A stretch of DNA of 64,000 bases from Fomes fomentarius (lineage: Eukaryota > Basidiomycota > Agaricomycetes > Polyporales > Polyporaceae). The stretch spans positions 186,001 to 250,000 of the forward strand of contig JABYQN010000012.1 in assembly GCA_022606135.1 (NCBI GenBank). Direction: 5' to 3'. Shown here one piece after another: positions 33,862 through 43,941 of this stretch. Every line of letters begins with the position of its first letter. Within the stretch, counting starts at the first letter, position 1. The notes beneath the pieces are model-generated. The model saw only the letters and a list, made by a program, of their open reading frames with translations, searched no databases and had not been told where the DNA came from. A program made the position numbers and the translations under genes.

Positions 33862-35391
33862 CTAACAGATGACGCAACAGCGCCCCTTGTCTTCCCATCC
33901 GTCCCCACTCGAGCTTGCTCTCCGGTGGCCCACGCTCCCGCCTAGCCGGCCATGCTGATGGTTACTGGTCGTGTGCGCGGGGACACCTTCGCGCATGAGC
34001 ATACTAGCCCGCGTCGCAGCCTCAAACACATCGTCGACACCTTCGATCCGGAGCGCCGAGCACTCCTTGTATCCGCGCGCACCGATCGCCTGCGCTACAC
34101 GCTCGGCCTGGTCTCGCGACACATACCGCGAATAATTTGGATGATCTGCAGGGGCCCGTAAGTCATGCAGGAGAATGGTGAGACGCCCGGGTGCAGTGTC
34201 GGACAGCAGAACGATGACATGGGAGACTTACCAGGTGCTGGCCGGAGGTCAGACTTGCAACCGACGAGGATGACTGGGATTGCTGATCCGCAAATAGAGC
34301 GCACCTCCTCTATCCACTGTTCAGGTGCAAGCCGCATGAGACGCAGGCTGATATGAACGTCCGTGGAAAAACACGAACCTTGACGGTAACGTTGTCAAGC
34401 GAATCCGGCGTGTCGATAGCGAAGGCGATGAGGATGACATGAGACTTCGAGTAAGACATTGGTCGGAGGCGTTCGTACTCTTCCTGTCCTCTGTGTAATG
34501 AGCGTGGGATGGTCAGTATATCTGACAAGACGACCGAATGTCGTGCGAGCGAGCACGTCACCGCCCGCCTCCTCGACGCGGACATCGTGGACCGCGACAA
34601 AAATGGCTCATGTGCGCTCCGAGAACGGATGCAATGGATACCAATAGCGCACGTTCGCGACCGGTGTCGGGTGCAAGGCGTGTCGCAAGGAGTAGGCCCG
34701 GATGTGGGAAGCGCGAAGAGAGGCAAAGTTTCATGAACGTCTCGTTCGGCGCCCTGAACATCACCCTTCACAGAAGACGGTAACATAATTGCGATGGCGA
34801 TAGCACCCGGACGCGATAGGGAGAACGAGGAGCCGAAGGATAAATGCGGGGATGAATCTGAGTTGCGCGGTGGATGAACGGCAGGGGAGAGGAGAGGGCG
34901 TGGTTGCGTGGCGTGCAGCGCTTGCCCGAGACGACGAAGGGGTATGGAGAAAGAGGATGGGAGGACAAGGAACTCACGCAGTGTCCCATAGTGCCAGTTG
35001 TACGGCCTTGCCATCTAACCGAATCTCGGCAACATAATTCTCAAAGATGGCTGGCAAGACGCGTCAAATCGTGCGGCTTGGGGCGCATAGACCGAGACAC
35101 TCACTCGGTTGCTATAGGACGGGAAACGGGTGAGGATATTAGACGCAACAGGGGTGAAAGAAGACCGACATATTCTTTGGGGAACTCTCCAAGTGCGAAT
35201 GAACATAGCAGGGATGTTTTTCCGCATGCACCTGTCGAAAGTAGCTGATGAGAACGGGCTGGGAAATGAGGAGAGGGAAGAAGGTGTACCATCGCCAACG
35301 ATGACGAGCTTCCTCCTAATCTGTGGGCGAGTAAGAGACCACGACCGGTGCACACTGAGTGTGAGACACGTACCGGATTTTGTGCAGACAT
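33862..35391 (-). CDS. rho2: Rho-family small GTPase, Rho2-like
   Basis: A molecular switch that in fungi of this subfamily steers cell-wall synthesis and polarity through GTP-dependent effectors at the plasma membrane. Eight exons give 223 residues: 35374-35391, 35290-35320, 35170-35231, 35105-35111, 34978-35050, 34379-34490, 34232-34316 and 33862-34145. Motifs: GDGACGKTS (P-loop), QPTIFENY (switch I with Thr), DTAGQEEYERLRP (switch II), GCKSDLR (NKxD equivalent), ECSAL (SAK equivalent), the Rho insert is shortened, and the C-terminal prenylation box CVIC preceded by another Cys. The fourth exon is only 7 bases (CAACCGA) yet restores exactly Q-P-T of switch I with consensus splice sites. The intron 34491-34977 is about 490 bases, unusually long here. 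The name rests on remembered similarity to fission-yeast Rho2; another Rho class is possible. Confidence 0.9.
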
Positions 35392-35995
35392 GACGGGGGG
35401 TCAAGGTTGGGGGCGTGGTCGTCGTCGTGAGTGGGGCTGAAGACGTGGCGTGTGGCGGGAGTGGGTGGATGTTTGGCTGCGGAGAGGGAGGACGGAGAGA
35501 GAGAAGGCGACAGAAACGGGGAGCATGGGCTCTGAATGATTACGTAACCGGGCGGTGTCGCGTCGACTTACGCGCGTCATCCTTGAAATTATGCGTCACT
35601 CGCTCTCCGCCTCTTCTCTCCTTCCTCCCTCTCTGCCCTGGCATAGCCCACGTCTGGTATGTGTTCAATGCTGCACGGGGTCGACGTGGCAAGTCTCAAG
35701 TAGCACAGCGGTCGTGCCGGGCGATGTGTTGGCTGGCAATCCAAGTCTGCAGGCGCAAGGGCCACCGACCCCAACTTTGTTATATTGTTTGCCGGACGTG
35801 CCGCCGTACCGCCATCCGGTCTTTCCTGCTGTCCGAGGGCCCACCGCAACTCCCTCGACCTGCTTCTTTTCTCTCTTCCCGATCTTCCCCGAATATATCA
35901 TTACAGGGTGCTCACTGCTTAGTGCCTTCAGATCCCTGCCAACAAGATCCGTTGAGACCTCCATAGCTTAGTATCACACAAGCCCCAATCTGTAC
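35392..35995. other. Spacer between the Rho-like gene and tRNA-Cys
   Basis: Should contain the promoter and 5' untranslated region of the minus-strand Rho-like gene. Open frames on both strands lack any family resemblance. Confidence 0.4.
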
Positions 35996-36067
35996 GGCCT
36001 TATAGCTCAGTGGTAGAGCATACGACTGCAGATCGTGTTGTCCCGTGTTCAAACCACGGTGAGGCCT
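35996..36067 (+). tRNA. tRNA-Cys (anticodon GCA)
   Basis: Complete cloverleaf of 72 bases without an intron. The acceptor stem pairs ggcctta with tgaggcc (one G-U type pair). The D arm is gctc/gagc around agtggta. The anticodon stem tacga/tcgtg encloses loop ctgcaga, giving anticodon GCA for Cys. The T arm is ccgtg/cacgg around ttcaaac. Discriminator base t at 36067. The internal A and B boxes (tagctcagtggt, gttcaaacc) serve as the RNA polymerase III promoter. Confidence 0.95.
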
Positions 36068-36366
36068 GTAGATGTGTCACCGTCGCCGTTTTTATATGCA
36101 GTCTGAGTCACGTACCTTGTGGTATGTGTGCTATCGTTGCCTTCACTAAGTAAGCACGAACAGCACTCCCTAGCTAAATCATCTTCCCGTACAGAGATGT
36201 ATGATCTACAGACCACAGTCCAGTTATGTGAAGAACGCTTGCAAAGGCGATCAGCTTGCGAGTCGTGGATCGTCCGATCACCCGAGTAGGGTATCAGACG
36301 TAGGGTATCAGACGTCGTCGACAACACAAATACCAACCGCAGGGACTCGGTGCACACGCATCTATA

Positions 36367-36393
36367 AGGCCCTGGTCGGCTGCACGGGATCTC
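36367..36393 (+). repeat. 27-bp inverted repeat, left arm
   Basis: The 27 bases from 36367 (aggccctggtcggctgcacg, then ggatctc) recur as an exact reverse complement at 37110-37136. Beyond these 27 bases the flanks keep only weak similarity (ggatatggat blocks). The pair bounds about 716 bases. Confidence 0.75.
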
Positions 36394-37109
36394 AAAATCC
36401 GCGTGGATATGGATATGGGCCGAGGTCCCCGAAAAGGCAGAGATCCAAGCGCGCGGATTTGACGAGTTGTGTAACACTTAGTCACATAGTGTAACAAATA
36501 GTCACAAAATGCGTGCTGGATGTGCAATCCACCCTCCCGCCATGACACAAATCGCCTCTAGCACCACTGCAGGCAAGATATTTGCTGCAAAAGCTTCTCT
36601 GCACATTTCCATACGCTCAGCAGCTCTCATCTCAACCATTGCAGCAGCGGCAGCCACCACCACCCTAACCCCAGATCTCATGATTCAAGCGCCGGTGCTC
36701 GCCTTGAGCGGGGAAATGTCGGAACTTTCCCACGAGCATCTGGAGGAACCGCCGTTAAGCGCCCGTCTTCTGCCTCCTCCTGACAATGCTCCGCCGGAAG
36801 TTCTGGGGTAGAAGTTACATAGCGTAGTCAAGCAGTACTATAGGATGTTTTAGAGGTATCACAAAGCCAGCACACACTGGCAGTGACCAGCTAGTAACTG
36901 CATCCGGATGCAAAGGTCGTCGGGATGCCGAGATGGGCCCCGGAAATTTCCGACCTAAGGAACGGCGGACAATGCGCGGCCGTCCAGCGTGACCGTGGAT
37001 CTGTGTCTCCGCAGTGTCCACCGAACGGTTTTCCGGATCTGGATTTCCCAAATCCCAGCGCTTAACTACGGCGAAATCCATATCCATCATTTTGGCTGTA
37101 TCCACGTCC

Positions 37110-37136
37110 GAGATCCCGTGCAGCCGACCAGGGCCT
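37110..37136 (-). repeat. 27-bp inverted repeat, right arm
   Basis: Exact reverse complement of 36367-36393. It could mark the ends or inner repeats of a decayed DNA transposon. Confidence 0.75.
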
Positions 37137-37300
37137 AAGAGAAGCCCAGTGTTGCAGATTCGATCGTGCTGTCGTCTTGTGTCCACCCTAGACCCACTAT
37201 GCTCAATCGGATCCGAACTTTGTAGACACGGCATTGTAACTAGCAGTGCACAAATGTATGATGCGAACTCTGTACGTATGTGTGTACATAGACATCACCG

Positions 37301-37370
37301 AGGCTGTCGCCTCTAGGCTGTCGCCTCTAGGCTGTCGCCTCTAGGCTGTCGCCTCTAGGCTGTCGTTACT
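37301..37370. repeat. 14-bp tandem repeat, about five units
   Basis: The unit aggctgtcgcctct is repeated head to tail four times exactly and once imperfectly (the last unit reads ...gttact). This is a minisatellite with near-perfect units, so probably recent or length-variable. Confidence 0.9.
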
Positions 37371-37913
37371 AGGCCTAGGTTGGCCTGGACAGAAGTAAGT
37401 GTGCGCAGCCTCCGAGTCTGAGTCGGCTAGCGACCCGATCTCGGGACGCCAGGACCGGATGGCATATTAGATTCAATCGTGCGATCATCTGTATCTGGTT
37501 CACAGTGGCCGGACTCGCCTTGTTCGGATGCATGTGCGCATAGACGACAATAGTAAGCAAGTAGTGTGGTCCTGGTGTACTTGCAGCATCTAGCATGCGA
37601 CTCCAGTGTATAAGTCGTACTCTCTGGTGGATCCGAATCGTCGTCGACCCCAATGCCTCCGCTGTCCGAGGAGTCTGGTGTTACCGAACAGGTCCTGGAG
37701 CGAGAGTGGAGTAGGGCTAAGCCAGATCCCGCGCCTCGAATCGGTGACGGACAGAACAAGAGAGGGGTGGCGCCTTGAAAACGCCATACACGACTCGGCC
37801 AGCACCCAAGCATGGCAATAATATGTGTTCGTACGTGTGCATGTTCATGTGCACGTGTCAATGAGGCCATGCTTTCGTCGCCGTCCGCATATAATGGCGT
37901 TGTTCGAGAGCTT

Positions 37914-37929
37914 GGGGGGGGGGGGGGGG
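37914..37929 (+). repeat. Run of 16 G
   Basis: Sixteen consecutive G on the plus strand. Possible G-quadruplex former and a likely place for sequencing length error. Confidence 0.9.
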
Positions 37930-38440
37930 TTGCACCTGAATCTGGACATGTGAGAATGGTATATGAATATCAACATAGAGCCACATCGAAGCCATATATA
38001 CGCACATGCACAAGGTGGGATGCGGACTTGGGTGGACCACCCAAGACCACAACTGTGTATAAGTCATGCATAAACGCCGATGTCGCACGGAGGACGGAGT
38101 GGGTGGAGTGGTGTGATCTGACGTGTCCGTGTTGCGCCGTCTGGGAGTACTACGCGTCGTACCCCCACCCTCAGACGCATATACCACCAAAATCTAAATC
38201 TAGGGGAGACAAGCAACGGAGCTTGCGCCAAGCCTGATGTAGTCGGTCGCGGGACTTGCGGGTGAAGTTACACTCCGCTGTGGCTGAGACTCAGCGACCC
38301 CGCCGCCCACGGTATGGCACTGGTGACTACCCTGGTCGTCGTCGCGGACTGCAAGAATGGACCTGAACATCACATTTCATTGCGCGCTCTCTGTAAGATA
38401 TATCGACGTCTCTGTCACCCTCTGCACTGGCATCGCGAAG

Positions 38441-38812
38441 TCACTTAGTCCGACTCGCACTTTGCCAGTTCGGACTCGCTCTCGGCTGTTGTCGGTTTCT
38501 GTAGAGCGACCAGCAGCTGAGGCCCAAGAAAGAGATGTGGGATGACGAAGCTAGCCATGAAATTGGCGAGGCAGACAACAATGGCGAGAATAGTGAAGAG
38601 GATAGCGATGGCAAGTTGCTCATTTTTCTGACACCACGCGGGAGGTGTAGACCGCGGTTAGCTTCAGTAAATATATCTTTACACTTTAGACTAAACACTG
38701 ATCAGAGGGCGCCCATACGAGTTATGCTGGAGCAGTTCAAATTGTCGGCCGAGTCGAGTGGCAAAAGCGGGTAGGCGGCTATGTTGAGTAGCCTCGTGTT
38801 CACTCTAACCGA
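38441..38812 (-). pseudogene. Membrane-segment gene of the repeated locus, unit 1 (divergent to family A)
   Basis: On the minus strand this block can encode EQLAIAILFTILAIVVCLAN, then FMASFVIPHLFLGP, a hydrophobic run fit for membrane helices. Homologous blocks lie at 58650-58980 (minus) and 16880-17165 (plus). Further toward the family A gene the block reads NTRLLNIAA in the homologues. I cannot build a complete gene, and frames differ between copies, so it is probably decaying. It lies head to head with the family A gene and may share its promoter region (38813-38918). Confidence 0.45.
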
Positions 38813-38918
38813 GCTGTCGGGCGTTTAGGTTCGCGTTTCGACTCAGCGCCAGAGTTCGACTTCTCTCCTAACCACATACATACAATTCTCCTCCTCGCCA
38901 CCTTGCACTCCTCTCCTC

Positions 38919-39780
38919 ATGGCTCCCTCACGCACCACTAAGCACCGCGGCTCTAAATCCTCGACAAACTCGAGCTCCTCGTCGTCCACTTCTAAACCCA
39001 CCACTCGCAGGAACCCGGCGTATTGGGAAGGCGACCAGCATCTGCTGGAGATGACAGACAGCGATGACCCGACGAAGCCTGGTCGCAGGCTCACCGAAGC
39101 AGCGGAGAAGGCTCAGAAACAGGTGTGTAACATACCTTCCGCTGTGGCTGCATACACTGATTTGCAACAATAAAGCGGTGGCGAAGGCTCATGGCCAACC
39201 GACCACCGAGGAAGAACATCTCGCCGAAGCTACTCGCTCGTAAGGGCAGGAAACCTCCTCTATTATACTACGGCTGGCCTTTCATGGATTACGACATGAT
39301 CCTGTACGCCAAGCGTCACAGTTTGTCGTATCGGCCCTCAGCGACAACGCGCGCGAACCTCGGCTGCGGGGAACATTTCAACTTCGCGAACCTCACCGAG
39401 GAGCACCTGCGCAACCCTCAGGTTGTCCGCGCACTACGTACCATCGCTTTCAGGCTCGCTCAGCATGATCTTATCGGAAAGACCGCCGCGCGGCTCACTA
39501 TCGGGCGACCGTTCTCGTCGGATTGGGACAGCATTCTCGTCTTATGGACGAATTATAATATGGAGGAGCACTACCCAATGCTGGAGTTCCTGGGGATATA
39601 TGACAATGTGGTGGCAACCCTGGACGAAGAGTTGAACGTAGGGAAGAAGCGTGCCGAGCGGACGAAGCTGCGGTGGTGGTGGTCATGGGACAACGACGTG
39701 GTACGCGTATCTCCAATTCGTACGAGTCTGTTCGTGATGCTGACTGCCAGTCCCAGAGCATCTTCACCGATATCAACTAA
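38919..39780 (+). CDS. Family A hypothetical protein, copy 1
   Basis: Three exons: 38919-39122, 39176-39700, 39751-39780; 252 residues. Exon 1 is a Ser/Thr-rich, disordered-looking start (MAPSRTTKHRGSKSS) leading to RRNPAYWEGDQHLLEM and GRRLTEAAEKAQKQ. Exon 2 carries the conserved core: PPLLYYGWPF, MILYAKRH, LGCGEHFNFANLTEEHLR, AQHDLIGKT, LTIGRPFS, LVLWTNY, YPMLEFLG and the aromatic end LRWWWSWDNDV. Exon 3 adds SQSIFTDIN. All splice sites are conserved in the other three copies, and differences between copies fall largely at third codon positions, which suggests selection on the protein. No signal peptide, membrane helix or known catalytic motif. I do not recognise the family. The upstream 75 bases (ttcaacttctctcctaacca) are also conserved and probably hold the 5' leader. 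Confidence 0.75.
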
Positions 39781-40199
39781 ATTCGCCTGGCACATCGAAG
39801 TCGGTTCATCAGGTTTTGTTCTGGCATCCGACATATCGTTACCTAGACACTTGTACTATCTTGTAGCACGTATCCCGATCACCTGCCGCGCCCCTCGTAT
39901 ACATCGTCCTCCATTCTCACTGTGTTACATGTCACCTTGGGTAAGGAATCGAGGCTCTGAATGCTGAGACGTGCCCGCGCACGCCCAGAAGGTGATCGTC
40001 TAGACATACACCACTACCACCGTGTCAATCGCGGATTCCTGCCACAGGTAATAGGTACCAACGCGCGACTGCTACCACGCCGCTTGGTTGCTCTTCAAGT
40101 GCATTTTGTTCCAAGCCTAGTAATGTTCGAGTGCTCAGTGTGTCCGGGTGCCGGAATCTGTAATAGATGGTTGACGGCAGCGTGAATCCCTTTGTCCTC

Positions 40200-41401
40200 C
40201 TACCACGCCCTCATAATGTCGTCAATCTCAATTGCCTCAACACGCCGAGCAGCTACTAGTACATCGCTGAGAACTGCGTACTGAGTACTGATACATAAGT
40301 CGACCTTTCATGTCACATGCACATCTTGCCAAGTATAGCCGCCGTGTAGTACTACACACTGCACAGCGTCCCGACGGATGCTATAGCTGCGGGACTTCTG
40401 AGGTGCACAAGGCGAGCAATCACTCACGTCTATATATGATCTACATGGCGATGTCGATATGAAGTAGTCCAGCACTTAGCAAGGCTAGCATGCTCCAGGC
40501 GTGCATGCAATGAATGCAACGACTTCTCAAAAGCCAGCACATCTCCGTCGCATCAGGGATCTCGTCCATATCTTCCTGCAGCTCGTCAAGAGGCCCGATG
40601 CGCCAAAGAGCAACGAGATCCTGTAGACCGCGGCACGTATGCGAAGATAGTCTGGACTTGGGAACGGCAAGAGCGGATCTTCCGACTACTTCACGTTGAA
40701 GGTTGAGATGGCCGAGCTAATTGGCGTGGATGACTCCATAGCAATTCGGAGTGCCCTGAAAACCCACGAGGGCCTGAAGGATGGTGATCACAATGAACCG
40801 CGCCTCAACGTGCTCAAACCATAGTTTCAAACTGTCGGATAAAGCATGCAGGCTTGCGTCCATGATCATCATTTTCTCCAACGAATGGACCTTCTCCACA
40901 GTGGCGAGGTCTTGAACGATCTCAACGTAAACGAAACTCTTCAGGACGCCCCAAAAATCCGGGGATTGATTCTTCTAACAACGGGGCTATGTCGTGAGGT
41001 ATGGGTCCTGTCATCAATGAAGAAAATAGCCAACTTTTCCGCCTTTTTGAAATCGACATTGGTCGACTCCGAGAAGATGTGGCAGAAATACAACTCCATA
41101 ACTGTAGAGACGTCGGACAAACATACACGGTCTTGGCACAAACTGTAGTATGCTTCGTCCATTGTGTGACGAAAGACGATATAGCGATGACCTTCGTGTT
41201 GCAAGGTCTACACAACCATCAGTCTGAGGCGGCAATGCACGATGAAATGGCATAGCATACCAGCTTCCTCGGCGTAGCGTAACTCTTAGGAGCATCTGCA
41301 AACATAGCTTGGACTTGCTCTTGCATGAGTTCGAAGGACTCGAGGGAGGAGGACTCGGGACTGGAACGATGACTGGCAGGGGATGATGTGCCTCGAGACA
41401 T
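40200..41401 (-). pseudogene. Family B gene, unit 1 (convergent to family A), probably degraded
   Basis: ATG at 41401 gives MSRGTSSPASHRSSPESSSL, then FELMQEQVQAMF and an intron (gtatgc..gtgtag). The next exon reads EGHRYIVFRHTMDEAYYS, VSTVMELYFCHIFSES; a later exon reads YVEIVQDLATVEKVHSLEKM, LWFEHVEARFIVITIL; the last part is RRVEAIEIDDIMRAW followed by TAG at 40200. Unit 3 reads through that position (RAWYKDKGKAHAAV), so the stop may be a truncation. The donor expected before the YVEIVQDL exon lacks GT here. The family is not recognised. Three copies exist, each in the same position relative to a family A gene; a fourth unit keeps only the end. Confidence 0.5.
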
Positions 41402-41900
41402 GTGTCTTATCTAGCGATCCAATGAACACGCTTCACCGTCTGGCCATCCGCCGTAGCCTGTCGCTGTGATCTTGCACATATTTTCCCCACTTGAACTTGA
41501 AGACAGCTGTGAGGAAGCGATAGCTCTCGCGACAGCGGCGATCACCCGGTCAGAGTCCAGTCAGAGTCCGAGAGGTGAGCGGAGAGCATATGTCCAAGGA
41601 TGCGTACCTTGACGAGAGTATTCTTCCGGAAGTTCGCCGGATTTTGGTCCGCTCTGAAGCATACGGCGTATGCATTGGGTACCGTTGAATCCGTGTGTGC
41701 AAACTCGAGCGGAAGAGGTGTCTGGCATGGTAGTTCTGGGTAGAAGAACTCCTGACTCCTGTGTCCCATCTGGGCATCGGCGTTTGCCGGCAATAATCAA
41801 CCAGACTTATCCTTGTACTTTGAGTCGTCAAGGAGCTCCTCCCTAGTTGCTCGCTGTCTTGGTCCCTTCGCCGCGGCCTATCGTGCGCAACTTGGGTTTT
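41402..41900. other. Upstream flank of family B, unit 1
   Basis: Shares diverged blocks with 58175-58500 (gaacttgaagacagctgtga, agctctcgcgacagcgg). This shows that the duplicated locus extends past the family B start. A minus-strand frame (41542-41793) is open but not convincing. Confidence 0.4.
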
Positions 41901-43410
41901 CATGCTTGTGATATCTACGCCGAGCCGATGTACTGCTACGGCTATGGGTGAATAATTCTATCTGATGCCCCGATCATTCTGATCCAGCCTTTCTGCTAAG
42001 TCCGTATCGGAGGCGTGGGTTACTATCTGGAAAAAGGCGGATTCAGTTCTTCAACTCGATGAAAGATGTGAACGAACAACCACTTGCTTACGGCGTTCCA
42101 GACAACTTCGTCCCCTTCAATTCCCCGAACTCGACTGTCACTGGCCCACATGAACGAATCAGCTCTCCCATGCTACGCGGGCAGACCATCCGCGAGATCG
42201 ATGTCGCTGCTGGAGCTCAGGCTGACGTGTTAAGCTGTCTCCATTCAGTCCACCTACGTTGCTAACACTCGAATCGGTGTTCGGTAGAGCTCCCCTGCCT
42301 GTATCAGGCGGTGCTAGCAGGTGCTTCAAATGCAGTGCTTTGGCCCGATTGCGTACTCAAGGGACATCATGCACCACGTCGTGAACTATATTCGGGAGCA
42401 CCACGCGCACTGGGTGGACTTTGTCTCCAAGTTCGGTCGCGATGTCAGAGAAGAGGTCATCCTCTTCATCTCTGGCACCACCATGATGACGAGCAAATGG
42501 GCCGTCGCCGCGTTCCACGGCCAGTACAAGCAGAATCAAGGCACAGTGATCCAGGCGGCCGATCTCAGCTCATATGCAACCCTCGACTTGTCCGTGAGCA
42601 GCTCGGACGAGTCCCTCCTACAGAGCAGCTACGCCTCAGGTCCTCATAGACGCGGGGCGTTGAACGCGAGTGTGATCACATAGCCTGATCAAGAGTCTCT
42701 CAACGTCGACGAGGCGGCCCGGTGCATCCTCCTCCATTACTATAAGACTAAGCGAAGAGTCTGGTTGTACCACCATATAAGGCGGGCGTTGGCCACACGA
42801 GCTCCCTTCTCCAGGTCCAGACGAGGCTGGATCGAGCGATTGCAGAGGTGACGTGCGATAGAAGAAGACCTGATGTTGCTCTTTAGCCTTTCTATTCAGT
42901 CGACGATCTCGTCAATTACACACTTCAGGAGGTGAGGTTCCCAGTACAGCCGAGTAGTAGCGATCTATGGTAACTGAAGAGCTAGCAGGACTCAGAAGCA
43001 ACGGTCGCGATCGCGTCTGATCGAGAGACACTTCGCTTTTCTCAGGTCGTTTGAAGATACAATTACATGTCGAGAGATTGTCTCTCACCGCCTGTCAAAT
43101 AGGATGAACCGTTTCCGGAGGATGTAGCAAGTGCGATACAGTGGGTGAGACCTGCGGTCGATGTAGACGCAAATGGAGGTGCGTTCCATGAGTTGCGTTG
43201 TATAGTGTCATCTGAGCGCGATGGTATGGGTATCCCAGTTGGTGTATCATCGGTAGTACTTGACTTACGCAAGGCGCGCATTTCGGATGGAACTCCCGTT
43301 GAAGACAATCAAGACGTCGTGGAGGACACCAAGGCGTCAAAAGACCGTGGGTGCTAGGTCGTTGTATCGTCTCTATCTTCATCTCATGGAGCATTGAAAA
43401 CGGCTTGAGC
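41901..43410 (+). pseudogene. Truncated third copy of the N-domain/WD40 gene
   Basis: The sequence follows the gene at 29069-31793 exon by exon, including its introns: DIYAEPMYCYGYG then a stop (tga) at about 41950; MKDVNEQPLAYGVPDNFVPF; HVVNYIREHHAHWVDFVSKF; SGTTMMTSKWAVAAFHG; a stop in the YYKTKRRVWLY region; DEPFPEDVASAIQ; and the VGVSSVVLDL exon. Homology ends at about 43405, just where the WD40 exon should begin, so the propeller is missing altogether. Retained introns show that it arose by DNA duplication. Start changes, several stops and small deletions make it non-functional. Confidence 0.85.
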
Positions 43411-43941
43411 AGTGGGGAAGGAACGCCGAAATCTGGACAATGATTGTTTTATCAGCGATTATGGTTTTTAAGTATCATATGCATCCTAGATCTCAGAGAA
43501 ACGCATTCTCCGACGCGGCTGGCTACAGGCCGCCGACAGGGAAAGCAAGCGAGATCCAAGAAAGCTGCTACCACCGACCGGGTGCAAGCGGGGTGACGTT
43601 CGGTGTAGGGAATGCGATACAAATGAAACAGAATGATATTAGGGAATGGGGCAGGAATCTCCATGACCTCTTTCAAAATCCCAAAGAAATCGTCAAACAG
43701 TTACAGTCGCGTGAAAAAGAAGATAGACCATATGCAGACGGCTTGCGCGAGGAAATCATCATAATCCAGTGCGTAGTACATATATTAGGGAGCCTGTTCA
43801 CTGTATGAAATAGCATCCGATTCGTGTGCTTGTGGAAAAGTTAGGCATGAGATCATAGTGAATGACTGATAGACCGGGCGACGTATACGTACCCAGGGGA
43901 AATGAGTGCTACTCCTCGCCTGTGGTCGCGAGATGTTTTCG
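43411..43941. other. Spacer between the truncated copy and the acidic-tail gene
   Basis: No recognisable coding segment. A plus-strand frame at 43440-43808 is open but has no family resemblance or splice context. Confidence 0.4.

Larger units (their letters stand above)
36068..38440. other. Gene-poor, repeat-bearing stretch
   Basis: No gene that I can support. It holds an inverted 27-bp repeat pair, a 14-bp tandem repeat, a run of 16 G, and a short tandem duplication around 36473-36505 (gtgtaaca..tagtcaca twice). It may be the remains of mobile elements next to the tRNA gene. Confidence 0.45.

Noticed and set aside
37301..37370. CRISPR-like array
   Set aside because: Units are contiguous without spacers and the DNA is eukaryotic; it is a simple minisatellite.
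39178..39242. Alternative second exon of family A in another frame (VAKAHGQPTTEEE)
   Set aside because: Differences among the four copies are synonymous in the MANRPPRK frame, not in this one, and this frame stops within 25 codons in most copies.
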